A stretch of 64,000 nt of DNA from Thermomonas brevis (GTDB taxonomy: Bacteria > Pseudomonadota > Gammaproteobacteria > Xanthomonadales > Xanthomonadaceae), in assembly GCF_014395425.1 (NCBI RefSeq), contig NZ_CP060711.1:372001-436000 (forward strand), written 5' to 3'. The notes below the pieces were generated by a model. The model searched no databases, was not told the origin of the DNA, and saw only the letters and a list, made by a program, of their open reading frames with translations. Position 1 is the stretch's first letter. The number at the start of each line of letters is the position of its first letter. Made by a program: the position numbers and the translations under genes. Shown one piece after another: positions 23,788-33,012 of the stretch.

Positions 23788-26016
23788 ATGTCCGCCACCT
23801 CCCGCTTCCTGCCCGTCCGCAGGCGCTCCCCGCTTGCCCTCGCCGTGATCGCCGCGCTGCTCGCGCCGGCGCTGGCCGCCGCCCAGAGCTCCGCCCCGCA
23901 GGCCAGCGACCGGACCCCGGTCGATCTGGACAAGGTGCAGGTCAACGCCTACCGCACCACCAGCCACACCTCCGGCGCGACCAAGACCGACGCCGCGGTG
24001 GCCGAGACGCCGCAGTCGGTCTCGGTGATCGCCCGCGACGAGCTGGACGCGCGCGGCGTGCAGAACCTCAACGAGGCGATGCGCTACGTGGCCGGCGTGG
24101 CGCTGGAGAGCAGCGGCATCGACAACCGCGTGGACGACTTCCGCGTCCGCGGCTACGACGCCGGCAGCTGGAGCAACAACGTCACCGTGGACGGCATGCG
24201 CGCCCCGCAGGGCAGCCAGTGGAACCGCACGATGGTGGACAGCTGGAACCTGGAGCGCGTCGAAGTGCTGAAGGGCCCGTCGGCGGTGATGTACGGTCAG
24301 GTGGCGCCGGGCGGCATGGTCAACCAGGTCAGCAAGACGCCGGAGCCGGGCCAGGCGCAGGTAGCGCGCGTGGGCATCGACGGCAACGGCCAGTACAGCG
24401 CCGCCTTCGACCTCGGCACCGGCAGCGACGACCGCCGCCACCTGCTCCGCCTGGTCGGCCTGTACCGCGACGGCCAGACCCAGATCGACCACACCGAACA
24501 GCAGCACTGGTTTCTCGCCCCTAGCTACACCCTGCAGCTCGCCGAGCGCACCCGTCTGACCCTGCTCGGCCTGTACCAGCGCGACGACGGCGGCTCCACC
24601 TACCAGTTCCTGCCGATGGACGGCACGCTGCGGCCCACCGCGTACGGGCGGATGAAGAACAGCACCTTCATCGGCGAGCCGGGCTGGAACACCTTCGACC
24701 GCACCGTCTGGGCCGCCGGCTGGCTGTTCGAGCACGGCTTCAACGAGCACTGGACGCTGGCCCAGAGCGCGCGCCACACCCACGTGGATTCGCTGTTCCG
24801 CACGGTGGTGACCAACGGCAAGCTCAATCCCGACGGCCGCACCCAGAAGCGCCGCGCCACCTGGGGCGAAGGCGATTCCGACGGCAAGACCGTCGACACG
24901 CGCCTGACCGGCAAGTTCGCCATCGGCGCGGCCAGGCACACCGTGCTGCTGGGCGTGGACTGGCAGAAAGCCGACTGGCAGGGCGCGCGCGGCGCGATGC
25001 GCGATCCGCTGCCGATCGACATCTTCAATCCGGTCTACAGCGACTACGTGCCGGTCACCAATAGCATCGGCTACAGCGGCGGCGTCAACGAGCAGACCGG
25101 CGCCTATCTGCAGGACCAGATCGCGCTGGACAACTGGCGCTTCACCCTCGGCGGCCGCTACGACCGCACCGACGACGACACCTTCACCCGCAGCTACAAC
25201 GCGCTGACCGGCGTCTACGGCCCGGTGGTGCCCACCAAGGTGAAGAACAGCGCCTTCACCGGCAACGCCGGCGTGCTGTACGCGGCCGGCAACGGGCTGT
25301 CGCCGTACCTGAGCTACGCCGAATCGTTCCAGCCGGCCGGCAGCAACACCAACCAGAGCCACGACCGCACTCCGTTCGACCCGATCACCGGCAAGCAGTG
25401 GGAAGGCGGCGTGAAGTACCAGCCGGCCGGCTTCGACGGCCTGCTCACCCTGTCGGTCTTCGATCTGCGCCAGCAGAACATGCTGATCGACGATCCCGAC
25501 GCCACCCACATGGACTGCGGCGCCGCCGGCAACGGCCGCTGCCAGGTGCAGGCGGGCGAAGGCCGGGTGCGCGGCGTGGAGCTGGAGGCGCGGGTGACGC
25601 CGCTGGACGGCTTCAGCGTGATCGGCGCGGCCTCGCGGATGGATTCCGAACTGACCCGCGCCAACGCCGCCGTGCAGGGCAAGCAACTGGCGATGGTGCC
25701 GGACTGGACCACCGCGCTGTGGGCCGACTACACCTTCCAGGCCGGCGCGCTGTCGGGCCTGAGCCTCGCCGCCGGCGTGCGCTACAACGGCGAAAGCTAT
25801 GGCGACACCGCCAACCTGTACCGGATCCCGTCGTACTCGCTGTGGGACGCGGCGCTCCGCTACGACCTCGGCCGCCACGGCGCGGTGTCCACGCAGCTGT
25901 CGCTCAACGTCAGCAACCTGGCCGACAAGACCTTCGTGTCCACGTGCAGCGGCGAGTCCTCGTGCTTCTACGGCACCGGCCGCACCCTCACCGCCACCGC
26001 GCGGTTCAGCTGGTGA
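23788..26016 (+). CDS. TonB-dependent siderophore receptor (first)
   Basis: A 742-residue outer-membrane receptor. Signal peptide ends near ALAAAQ (about 33). The plug domain has ETPQSVSVIARDELDARGV, VDGMRAPQG and VEVLKGPSAVMYGQVAPGGMVN, and the beta-barrel ends ATARFSW with the terminal aromatic. The pattern is that of the FhuA/FoxA-like ferric siderophore receptor family. A LDKVQVNAYR segment just after the signal is a possible TonB-box region. The TGA overlaps the GTG start of the esterase gene. The substrate cannot be read directly, but the linked Fes/IroE-type esterase points to a ferric catecholate. Confidence 0.92.
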   Translation: MSATSRFLPVRRRSPLALAVIAALLAPALAAAQSSAPQASDRTPVDLDKVQVNAYRTTSHTSGATKTDAAVAETPQSVSVIARDELDARGVQNLNEAMRYVAGVALESSGIDNRVDDFRVRGYDAGSWSNNVTVDGMRAPQGSQWNRTMVDSWNLERVEVLKGPSAVMYGQVAPGGMVNQVSKTPEPGQAQVARVGIDGNGQYSAAFDLGTGSDDRRHLLRLVGLYRDGQTQIDHTEQQHWFLAPSYTLQLAERTRLTLLGLYQRDDGGSTYQFLPMDGTLRPTAYGRMKNSTFIGEPGWNTFDRTVWAAGWLFEHGFNEHWTLAQSARHTHVDSLFRTVVTNGKLNPDGRTQKRRATWGEGDSDGKTVDTRLTGKFAIGAARHTVLLGVDWQKADWQGARGAMRDPLPIDIFNPVYSDYVPVTNSIGYSGGVNEQTGAYLQDQIALDNWRFTLGGRYDRTDDDTFTRSYNALTGVYGPVVPTKVKNSAFTGNAGVLYAAGNGLSPYLSYAESFQPAGSNTNQSHDRTPFDPITGKQWEGGVKYQPAGFDGLLTLSVFDLRQQNMLIDDPDATHMDCGAAGNGRCQVQAGEGRVRGVELEARVTPLDGFSVIGAASRMDSELTRANAAVQGKQLAMVPDWTTALWADYTFQAGALSGLSLAAGVRYNGESYGDTANLYRIPSYSLWDAALRYDLGRHGAVSTQLSLNVSNLADKTFVSTCSGESSCFYGTGRTLTATARFSW

Positions 26017-28535
26017 AGCGGCTCGCGCTGCTCCTGTTGGCGCTGTGGCTGGCCCTGCCGGCCGCGGCGCAGCCGGACCTGTCGCGCCGGATCGGCGCCA
26101 CCGTGGCCGATACCGGCGCGCCGGGCTACCGCTTCGAGCAGTTCCGGCTGGACTCGGCGGACGGCCAGCGCCACTACCGCATCCGGGTGGCGCTGCCCGT
26201 TGCCACGCCGCCGGCCAACGGCTTCGCCTCGGTCTGGCTGCTGGACGGCAACGCCGCGCTGATGGAGCTGCGCGCCGAACAGTTCGCGCGCTGGTCGAAA
26301 GCGCCATCGCCGCCGGTGCTGGTGTTCCTGTCCTACGACAACGACCTGCGGATCGACGCCGACGCCCGCGCGTTCGACTACACCCCGCGCCGGCCCGGCG
26401 GCGAGGACGCGCAGCTCGACCCGCTGGGCGGACGTCGCAACGGCGGCGCGGACGCCTTCCTCGACCTGATCGAACGGAAGATCGCGCCGAAGGTCGCCGC
26501 GCTGGCGAAGCTCGATCCCGCGCGGCGCACGCTGTGGGGCCATTCCTACGGCGGCGTGCTGGCGCTGCACGCGCTGCTGACGCGGCCGGCGATGTTCGAT
26601 GCCTATGCGGCAGCCGATCCCTCGCTGTGGTGGGGCGACGGCCACCTGCTGCGCGAAACCGACACCTTGCCGGCCTGGCCCGTGCCGCGTCCGCACCTGC
26701 TGCTGTGGACAGGCACGTCCGATGCGTCGCCGCAAGCGCCGACGAAGACGACAACGCCCGCATCGCCACAGCGCGATCCAACCCAGCTCGACCGCATGCG
26801 CCGCGCGCGCGCCAGCGTGCCCGCGGATGCGCCCGAGCGCCTTGCCGGACGCCTGCGCGCCAGCGGCTTGACCGTGGACGCGCACTCCCTGCCCGGCCTC
26901 GCCCACGGACAGACGCTGGGCGCGTCGCTGCTGACGCTGCTGGACGACATCGCCAACACTGCCGCGCCGGTGCTGGACGCAAACGGAACGCTGACCACCG
27001 GCGCAACGCAGGCGCATCGTCTCGCCCTGCATCGCGGCGACTACGTGGCCGGCATGCTGGAGGCGCAGGCCGATGCCCCCAGCCTGTGGCTGGACGATCC
27101 GCAGGGCCGGCCGTTGCGCCGGCTGCTCGAAGCCGGTCGCCCGAACGACTTCCTGTTCGTGGCCGACCGCGACGGCACCTACGCATTGCGCGCCCGCGCC
27201 GACCAGGGCCCGACGCGCTACCGGCTGCGGATCGAACGCGTGCTGCCGGCGTCGCAGCAGCGCACCGTCGAAGCGCCATTGCGCAGCCCGCGCCTGCGGG
27301 CGCTGCGCGCGCAGCTGCAAGCCGGCGGCGATACGCAGGCGTTCTGGGAGCAGATCGCCAGGGAAGGCGCTCCTCTGATCGAACAGGTGGACGGCGCGAC
27401 GCTGGTCACCTTCGTGTGGCGCGGCGCGCGCAGCAACGTGCGCCTGTTCGCCGCACCCACCGGCGACATGGAGGAATTGCAGCGGCTGGACGGCAGCGAC
27501 GTCTGGTACGGCAGCTACGCGATCCCCGCCGACACCCGCATGTCCTACCAGCTCGCACCGGACGTGCCGCAGCTGCCCGAAGGCGGACGCGCCGCGCGCC
27601 GCGCGGTGCTGGCGACGCTGCGGCGCGACCCGCTCAACCCGCGCTTCTGGCCGGCCGACGCGCCGGACGAGTTCGCCCGCGAATCCATCCTCGAACTGCC
27701 GGACGCGCCCGCGCAGCGCGCCGTGCAGCCGGCCGGCCATCCCGCCGGCCGCATCGAGCGCCTGCGCCTGGCAAGCGCGCGCCTCGGCAACACCCGCGCC
27801 ATCGACCTGTATCGCTCACCCGGCTACCGCGCCGGCGATCCGCGCAACGCGCTGCTGGTGGTGTTCGACGGCCGCGACTACCAGGACGCGATCCCCACCC
27901 CGCTGATCCTCGACAATCTGCACGCGGAAGGCGCGATCCCGCCGGTGCTGGCGGTGTTCGTCGCCAATCCCGACGCCGAGGCGCGGGCGCGCGAACTGCC
28001 CTGCAATCCGGCGTTCGGCGACTTCCTCGCCGACGAGCTGCTGCCGTTCGTCGAAGCGCGCGCCGGCGCGCTGCCGCCCGCCGCGCGCACCGTGCTGGCC
28101 GGCGCCAGCTACGGCGGGCTGGCCTCGGCCTGCGTGGCGCTCCAGCATCCGCAGCGCTTCGGCAATGTGCTCAGCCAGTCCGGCTCGTTCTGGTGGGCGC
28201 CCGACGCCGCGTCCGGGCAGCCGCAGGAAGAACCGGAATGGCTGACCCGCCGCTATGCCGAAGCGTCGCGCCAACCGATCCGCTTCTGGCTGGAAGCCGG
28301 CCGCTTCGAGACCGGCCACGGCCAGAGCGGCATCCTCGAAACCAACCGCCACCTGCGCGACGTGCTGCGCGCGAAAGGCTACGCCGTGGCGCACCGCGAA
28401 TTCTCCGGCGGCCACGACTGGTACCACTGGCGCGGCGGCCTCGCCGACGGCATCGCCGCCCTGCTTTCCCCTTCGACCTTCCCCGACACCGCGCCCGCCG
28501 CCGCCAGCGCCATTTCCAGCCACAAGGACGACTGA
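26013..28535 (+). CDS. Exported IroE-Fes type double siderophore esterase fusion
   Basis: An 840-residue protein with a signal peptide (1-20). Residues about 30-315 form an IroE-like alpha/beta hydrolase: nucleophile Ser178 in LWGHSYGGVLALHALL, ADPSLWWGDG and a candidate His298. Residues about 330-410 are a beta-rich PPC-like segment. Residues about 440-530 match the N-terminal domain of enterobactin esterase Fes (FWEQIAREGAPLIEQV, LVTFVWRGA). Residues about 585-820 are the Fes hydrolase: Ser699 in LAGASYGGLASA, LSQSGSFWWAP and His801 in SGGHDWYHW. Both nucleophile elbows look intact. The predicted job is periplasmic hydrolysis of tris-catecholate siderophores. GTG start overlapping the receptor stop (GTGA); the second receptor begins 1 nt after its stop. 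Confidence 0.88.
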   Translation: MKRLALLLLALWLALPAAAQPDLSRRIGATVADTGAPGYRFEQFRLDSADGQRHYRIRVALPVATPPANGFASVWLLDGNAALMELRAEQFARWSKAPSPPVLVFLSYDNDLRIDADARAFDYTPRRPGGEDAQLDPLGGRRNGGADAFLDLIERKIAPKVAALAKLDPARRTLWGHSYGGVLALHALLTRPAMFDAYAAADPSLWWGDGHLLRETDTLPAWPVPRPHLLLWTGTSDASPQAPTKTTTPASPQRDPTQLDRMRRARASVPADAPERLAGRLRASGLTVDAHSLPGLAHGQTLGASLLTLLDDIANTAAPVLDANGTLTTGATQAHRLALHRGDYVAGMLEAQADAPSLWLDDPQGRPLRRLLEAGRPNDFLFVADRDGTYALRARADQGPTRYRLRIERVLPASQQRTVEAPLRSPRLRALRAQLQAGGDTQAFWEQIAREGAPLIEQVDGATLVTFVWRGARSNVRLFAAPTGDMEELQRLDGSDVWYGSYAIPADTRMSYQLAPDVPQLPEGGRAARRAVLATLRRDPLNPRFWPADAPDEFARESILELPDAPAQRAVQPAGHPAGRIERLRLASARLGNTRAIDLYRSPGYRAGDPRNALLVVFDGRDYQDAIPTPLILDNLHAEGAIPPVLAVFVANPDAEARARELPCNPAFGDFLADELLPFVEARAGALPPAARTVLAGASYGGLASACVALQHPQRFGNVLSQSGSFWWAPDAASGQPQEEPEWLTRRYAEASRQPIRFWLEAGRFETGHGQSGILETNRHLRDVLRAKGYAVAHREFSGGHDWYHWRGGLADGIAALLSPSTFPDTAPAAASAISSHKDD

Positions 28536-28536
28536 A

Positions 28537-30675
28537 ATGCGCATTTCCACGACGCGGGCGACGCTGGCACTGGCCATCGCCCTGTCCCTCTCCGCCGCCG
28601 CCCACGCCCAGCAGCAGGACAGCCCCGACGGCGCCAGGCCGAAAGCCAAGGAACTCGACGCCGTGGTCGTGCAGGGCGTGCGCATCCAGGGCTATGCCGC
28701 GCCGGTCACCAACGTCGGCCTGAAGCTGCCGGTCAGCCAGCGCGAAACGCCGCAGTCGGTCAGCGTGCTGACCCGCCCGCTGCTGGAAGACCTCGCCGTG
28801 GACAGCCTCGACGAAGCCATCCTGTTCGTGCCCGGCGTGGCCATGCGCCAGTACGACAGCGTCGATACCCAGTACATCTCGCGCGGCTTCGAGATCACCA
28901 ACTACCAGCTTGACGGCCTGCCGGCCACGCTGGGCCGCGCCAAGCCGCGGCTGGCGATGTACGACCGCATCGAAGTGCTGCGCGGCGCCGCCGGCCTGCT
29001 CAACGGCGCGGGCGAACCCGGCGGCGCGATCAACCTGGTGCGCAAGCGGCCGACCCGCGAGTTCGCCGCCAGCGCGGGCTTCAACCTCGGCTCGTGGGAT
29101 CGCACGCTGGTGCAAGGCGACATCGGCGGCCCGCTGACCGACGACGGCCGCGTGCGCGGCCGCGCGGTGGTCGAACACGAGGACAAGGACCTGTTCCAGC
29201 GCGGCGGCGATTACCGCTACACGCTGGGTTACGGCATCCTCGAAACCGACGTCTCCGCCAACGGCACTCTCAGCCTCGGCGCCAGCTTCGAGAAGCTCAA
29301 GACCACGCCGGTCTGGAGCGGCCTGCCGCGCTACAGCGACGGCCGCGCGCTCGACCTGCCGCGCCGCGCCTCGCTGGAACCGGCGTGGCAGGACATCGTC
29401 ACCGAGAACAGGCAGCTGTTCGCCGAACTCGACCAGGGCTTGAACGAGGACTGGCGCCTGCGCGTCTCGGCGCAGTACGCGCAGGAGGACGGCCGCTTCC
29501 TGGTCGCCAACGGCTGGGGCGCGATCGATCCGCAGACCGGCGCCGGCTGGTCGATCACGCCGACCCTGCAAGGCCGCGACTACGGCAACCGCAGCCTCGA
29601 CGCCGCCGTGCTCGGCAGCTTCGCCGCCTGGGGCAGCCGCCACGAGCTGATCGCCGGCGTCGGCTGGAACCGCAGCCGCACCGATGCCGACGGCCACGAC
29701 TTCGCCGACAGCTGGGCCATCGGCGACGTGCACGCCTTCGATCCCTACGCCGCGCCGCGCCCGACCCAGCCGCTGCCCGACACCTGGTGGAGCGGCCGCT
29801 ACACCACCACCCAGCGCGGCGCCTACGCGATGCTGCGCCTGCATCCGGGCGAACGCCTGACCGCCCTGCTCGGCGCGCGCTACAGCCGCTGGCAGGACGA
29901 CGGCCTGGAGCTCATCCCGGTGCGCTACGTCAGCTCCGACTACGGCGACAGCCACCTCGGTGGCTACGGCGGGCTGGTGTTCGACGTCAGCAGCAGTTGG
30001 TCGCTGTATGCCAGCTACGCCGACATCTTCCAGCCGCAGAGCGAACGCTCCACCCAGGGCCAGATGCCGCCGATGCGCGGCGTGGCGCTGGAAGGCGGCC
30101 TCAAGGGCGAATGGCGCGACGGCGCGCTGAACGCCTCGTTCGCGCTGTTCGACATCCGCCAGAAGGATCGCGCCCAGCTGGACGCCTCGCAACTGCCGGG
30201 CGCCTGCAACGGCGACACCTGCTATCTCGCGCAGGGCGAGGTGAAAAGCCAGGGCTTCGAGGCCACCGTCGCCGGCCGCCTCGCCGAAGGCGTGGATGTC
30301 AGCGCCGGCTACACCTGGAACAGGCAGACCTATTCGAAGGACGCCGACCTGCAGGGCCAGCCGTTCAACACGTATGCGCCCAAACAGATGGTCAAGCTCT
30401 GGGCCAGCTGGCGTCCGCCGATGGCGGAGGCGTGGTCGTTCGGCCTCGGCGCCAACTGGCAGACCGAAACCCGCGCCAGCGACGGCGCGGCGCAGCCGGC
30501 CTACGCGGTGTGGAATGCGCGCATCGGCTACCGCATCAACCAGCACTTCAACGTGTCGCTGAACGTGGACAACCTGCTCGACAAGACCTACTGGCAGACC
30601 ATCGGCCCGACCGGCTGGGGCAACTTCCGGGGCGAGCCGCGCAGCGTCACCGCCAGCGTGCGCTGGCGCTACTGA
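28537..30675 (+). CDS. TonB-dependent siderophore receptor (second)
   Basis: A 712-residue receptor with a signal peptide ending AAAHAQ (about 25). Plug motifs are ETPQSVSVLTRPLLEDLAVDSLDEA, YQLDGLPATLG, IEVLRGAAGLLNGAGEPGGAINL and VRKRPT; the barrel ends TASVRWRY. It resembles FpvA/FhuE-type ferric siderophore receptors and is clearly different from the first receptor. The start ATG is 1 nt after the esterase stop, so the three genes form one transcription unit. Expected substrate is a ferric siderophore, possibly one shared with or processed by the esterase. Confidence 0.92.
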   Translation: MRISTTRATLALAIALSLSAAAHAQQQDSPDGARPKAKELDAVVVQGVRIQGYAAPVTNVGLKLPVSQRETPQSVSVLTRPLLEDLAVDSLDEAILFVPGVAMRQYDSVDTQYISRGFEITNYQLDGLPATLGRAKPRLAMYDRIEVLRGAAGLLNGAGEPGGAINLVRKRPTREFAASAGFNLGSWDRTLVQGDIGGPLTDDGRVRGRAVVEHEDKDLFQRGGDYRYTLGYGILETDVSANGTLSLGASFEKLKTTPVWSGLPRYSDGRALDLPRRASLEPAWQDIVTENRQLFAELDQGLNEDWRLRVSAQYAQEDGRFLVANGWGAIDPQTGAGWSITPTLQGRDYGNRSLDAAVLGSFAAWGSRHELIAGVGWNRSRTDADGHDFADSWAIGDVHAFDPYAAPRPTQPLPDTWWSGRYTTTQRGAYAMLRLHPGERLTALLGARYSRWQDDGLELIPVRYVSSDYGDSHLGGYGGLVFDVSSSWSLYASYADIFQPQSERSTQGQMPPMRGVALEGGLKGEWRDGALNASFALFDIRQKDRAQLDASQLPGACNGDTCYLAQGEVKSQGFEATVAGRLAEGVDVSAGYTWNRQTYSKDADLQGQPFNTYAPKQMVKLWASWRPPMAEAWSFGLGANWQTETRASDGAAQPAYAVWNARIGYRINQHFNVSLNVDNLLDKTYWQTIGPTGWGNFRGEPRSVTASVRWRY

Positions 30676-30689
30676 CCGGAACCGAGGCC

Positions 30690-30758
30690 ATGTCCGATCC
30701 GCACCGTCCCGCTCCGCCCGCTGTCCGCGCCCGCCGCCCCGAAGGAGCGCGCGCGTGA
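30690..30758 (+). CDS. Possible 22-residue leader peptide or remnant ORF
   Basis: A short ORF, MSDPHRPAPPAVRARRPEGARA, starting at an ATG 14 nt after the receptor stop, with GAGG-like purines upstream. Its TGA overlaps the GTG of the next gene, so it could serve as a translational coupler. No family is recognisable; it may be chance or the remnant of a larger small protein. Confidence 0.3.
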   Translation: MSDPHRPAPPAVRARRPEGARA

Positions 30759-31042
30759 CCGCCGGCCTCGCCGTCGGCGCCGCCCTGCTGTGCCTGCTCG
30801 GTGCGCTGCTGCTCTACCTGGCCTCGCCGCAGCAGCAGCTGCGCGCGGCCGGGCCATGGCCGGCGCGCAGGCCGTGGTGGCCGGGCATCGCCTGCCTGCT
30901 GCTCTCGCTGCTGTTGTTCCTTCAGGTGCTGGCGCCGGTGGAGGCGGTGGCGGGCTGGAGCGTGCTGGCGATGCTGGTCTGGTCGCTGCTGCCCTTCCTC
31001 GGCGCATGGCGCGCCCGCGTGCGCGCCGGGAGGACGGCATGA
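30755..31042 (+). CDS. DUF3325-like small membrane protein of iron-uptake locus
   Basis: A 95-residue protein with three hydrophobic segments (about 3-22, 44-62 and 68-86) and basic loops. Such DUF3325 proteins commonly accompany PepSY-TM reductases and TonB siderophore receptors; their function is unknown. GTG start at 30755 overlaps a 22-codon ORF; the TGA overlaps the next ATG. The family call is by eye from topology and neighbourhood. Confidence 0.65.
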   Translation: MTAGLAVGAALLCLLGALLLYLASPQQQLRAAGPWPARRPWWPGIACLLLSLLLFLQVLAPVEAVAGWSVLAMLVWSLLPFLGAWRARVRAGRTA

Positions 31043-31341
31043 GTACGGAACGCGTGCGCCTGCAAAGCCGCCACTGGTTCGGCAAGACGCTGGCCGGCAC
31101 GGTGCTGGGCTTCGGCCTGGCGCTAGCGCTGTCGGGACTGTTCGCCTGGCTGGGCCCGGACGGCATCGACGGCGGCGGCGGCAAGGTGCAATTCAACATG
31201 TGGCTGATCGCGCCGCTGTGGGCCGGCGTGCTGTCCCTCGTCTACCTGTTCCGCACGCCGTTGCGCGCCTGGCTGTGGCTGGGCGCGGCCAACGCATCGG
31301 CGTTCGGGCTGCTGTGGGCCGTGCGCCTGTCGATGAGTTGA
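31039..31341 (+). CDS. Small membrane protein of PepSY-linked iron-uptake locus
   Basis: A 100-residue protein with about three membrane segments (HWFGKTLAGTVLGFGLALALSG region, FNMWLIAPLWAGVLSLVYLF region and WLWLGAANASAFGLLWAV region). It belongs to the group often labelled iron transporter or iron uptake protein that neighbours PepSY-TM reductases. Function unknown. Overlaps the upstream gene by 4 nt and ends 11 nt before the PepSY gene. Confidence 0.65.
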   Translation: MSTERVRLQSRHWFGKTLAGTVLGFGLALALSGLFAWLGPDGIDGGGGKVQFNMWLIAPLWAGVLSLVYLFRTPLRAWLWLGAANASAFGLLWAVRLSMS

Positions 31342-31352
31342 GGAACCCCCGC

Positions 31353-32930
31353 ATGAACATCCGCAGCGACATCGTCAAGGTCTACAAGGACGTGCACATC
31401 TGGATCGGCATCGTCAGCGGGCTGATGCTATTCGTCGCGTTCTATGCCGGCGCGATCACCATGTTCGAAAAGCCCCTGGAGCGCTGGGCGACGCCGCCGT
31501 CCGCGCTGTCCGCCCCGCCGCCGCTGCAACGCGCCGACGCGCTGGTGGACGCGGTGCTGGCCCAGCAGCCGAAGGCAGCCGCGCGCTGGTTCGTCTCGGT
31601 GCGGCCGACCGCCGACCAGCCGGCGCGCGTCTATTGGCAGGAACGCGGCAAGGGCCGCCGCGAGTTCAAGGAATACGGCGCCAGCTTCGCCGCCGACGGC
31701 AGCTTGCAGGTGGAACCGACCCGCAAGGCCACGGTGGCGCAGTTGGTGGACACGCTGCACCAGCTGGTCGGGCTGCCGTTCCCCGATGCGGTGGCGCGCC
31801 CGATCATGGGCGCGGTGGCGCTGGCCTACGCGGTGGCGCTGGTGTCCGGGCTGATCGTGCTGCTGCCGACGATTGCCAAGGACGTGTTCGCGCTGCGCAT
31901 CGGCAGGAACATCAAGCGCCTGTGGCTGGATGTGCACAACGCGCTGGGCCTGTTCAGCCTGCCCTTCCACATCGTGATCGCGCTGACCAGCGTGGTGTTC
32001 GCCTTCCACGACCAGTTCTACGACGCGCAAGACGCGGTGGTCTATCCCAACGGCATCCAGTGGGGGGAGGAGGAACACGCCGTCACCCCGCCCGGCGCGG
32101 TGCCGCTGCCGGTCGCCGAACTGCTGCGCCGGGTGGAAGTGCAGCTGCCGGGCTTCGAAGTGCAGGGCTTCGGCTTCCAGCGCGAGGGCGACCGCATCGA
32201 AGCCACCGTCACCGGCCTCGACCTGCGCCACGGCACCCGCGCGCGCACCTATGCCAGTACCCACCTCGATCCGTACACCGGGCAAGTCGATCCGCACGAC
32301 CTGCCGGGCCACATGGAACCGTGGGACGAGGCGGTCAACGCCTTCTTCATGCTCCATTTCGGCAGCTTCGGCGGCAACCCGGTGCGCTGGCTGTACCTGC
32401 TGATGGGGCTGGCCGGCGCGGCGCTGTTCTACAGCGGCAACCTGCTGTGGGTGGAGTCGCGCCGGCGCAAGCGCCGGGGCGCGGAAACGCCGGTGCAGAA
32501 ACGCTCGGCATGGGCGCTCGCCTGCCTGACCGTGGGCGTGTCGCTGGGCTGCGTGGCCGGCATCTCCGCCAGCGTGGCCGCGACCAAATGGCTGCCGGCG
32601 CTGGTCGGCGATCCCAAGGCGTGGCACACCGGCATTTACTACGCGGTGTTCGCGGCGGCGGTCGGCTGGGCGTTCGTGCGCGGCGCCTCGCGCGGCGCGA
32701 TGGAGCTGCTGCGGATCGGCGCCGCGTTCACCCTGCTGATTCCGCTGTCCAGCCTGGCGGGCGCGTACGGGCTTGGCGGCGCGTGGAACCACACCGGCGG
32801 CTGGCCGGTCGACGCCACCGCGCTGGCGGCGGTGCCGGTGTTCCTGCTGCTGGCCCGCCACACCCGCCGACGCATGCGGCACGGCCACGACGACAGCGTG
32901 TGGGCGGCAAAGGCCATCCCGGCCAGCTGA
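31353..32930 (+). CDS. PepSY-TM protein, probable siderophore-iron reductase (FoxB/PiuB-like)
   Basis: A 525-residue inner-membrane protein. It starts with KVYKDVHIWIGIVSGLMLFVAFYAGAITMFE, the PepSY-associated helix with a haem-ligand-like His, followed by a periplasmic loop, LDVHNALGLFSLPFHIVIALTSVVF with further histidines, a PepSY-like domain (about 240-310), HFGSFGGNPVRWLYLLMGL and four more helices. Pseudomonas FoxB is a characterised member that reduces ferric siderophores in the periplasm. Last gene of the cluster; GAGG upstream of the ATG. Here it would reduce the iron freed or weakened by the esterase. The precise substrate is inferred. Confidence 0.85.
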   Translation: MNIRSDIVKVYKDVHIWIGIVSGLMLFVAFYAGAITMFEKPLERWATPPSALSAPPPLQRADALVDAVLAQQPKAAARWFVSVRPTADQPARVYWQERGKGRREFKEYGASFAADGSLQVEPTRKATVAQLVDTLHQLVGLPFPDAVARPIMGAVALAYAVALVSGLIVLLPTIAKDVFALRIGRNIKRLWLDVHNALGLFSLPFHIVIALTSVVFAFHDQFYDAQDAVVYPNGIQWGEEEHAVTPPGAVPLPVAELLRRVEVQLPGFEVQGFGFQREGDRIEATVTGLDLRHGTRARTYASTHLDPYTGQVDPHDLPGHMEPWDEAVNAFFMLHFGSFGGNPVRWLYLLMGLAGAALFYSGNLLWVESRRRKRRGAETPVQKRSAWALACLTVGVSLGCVAGISASVAATKWLPALVGDPKAWHTGIYYAVFAAAVGWAFVRGASRGAMELLRIGAAFTLLIPLSSLAGAYGLGGAWNHTGGWPVDATALAAVPVFLLLARHTRRRMRHGHDDSVWAAKAIPAS

Positions 32931-32936
32931 AGCATT

Positions 32937-32960
32937 CCTTCTCCCGCTTGCGGGAGAAGG
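32937..32960. repeat. Palindromic intergenic repeat (hairpin)
   Basis: An 11-bp perfect stem CCTTCTCCCGC / GCGGGAGAAGG with a 2-nt loop, 7 nt after the PepSY gene stop, followed by GTGCCGAAGGCGGATGAGGG. This consensus-like tail also follows the hairpin at 59472, so both belong to one repeat family. It may act as 3' end stabiliser or terminator of the siderophore operon. Confidence 0.7.
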
Positions 32961-33012
32961 TGCCGAAGGCGGATGAGGGCAAGCGCCGCCGCGAACAGCG
33001 GCCCTCTTCCTC

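Noticed and set aside
23695..27279. Long minus-strand open frame of 1194 codons opposite the first TonB receptor and esterase
   Set aside because: Low-complexity Arg/Ala/Gly-rich translation caused by high G+C at third positions; the plus-strand genes in this interval have clear domains and family motifs.
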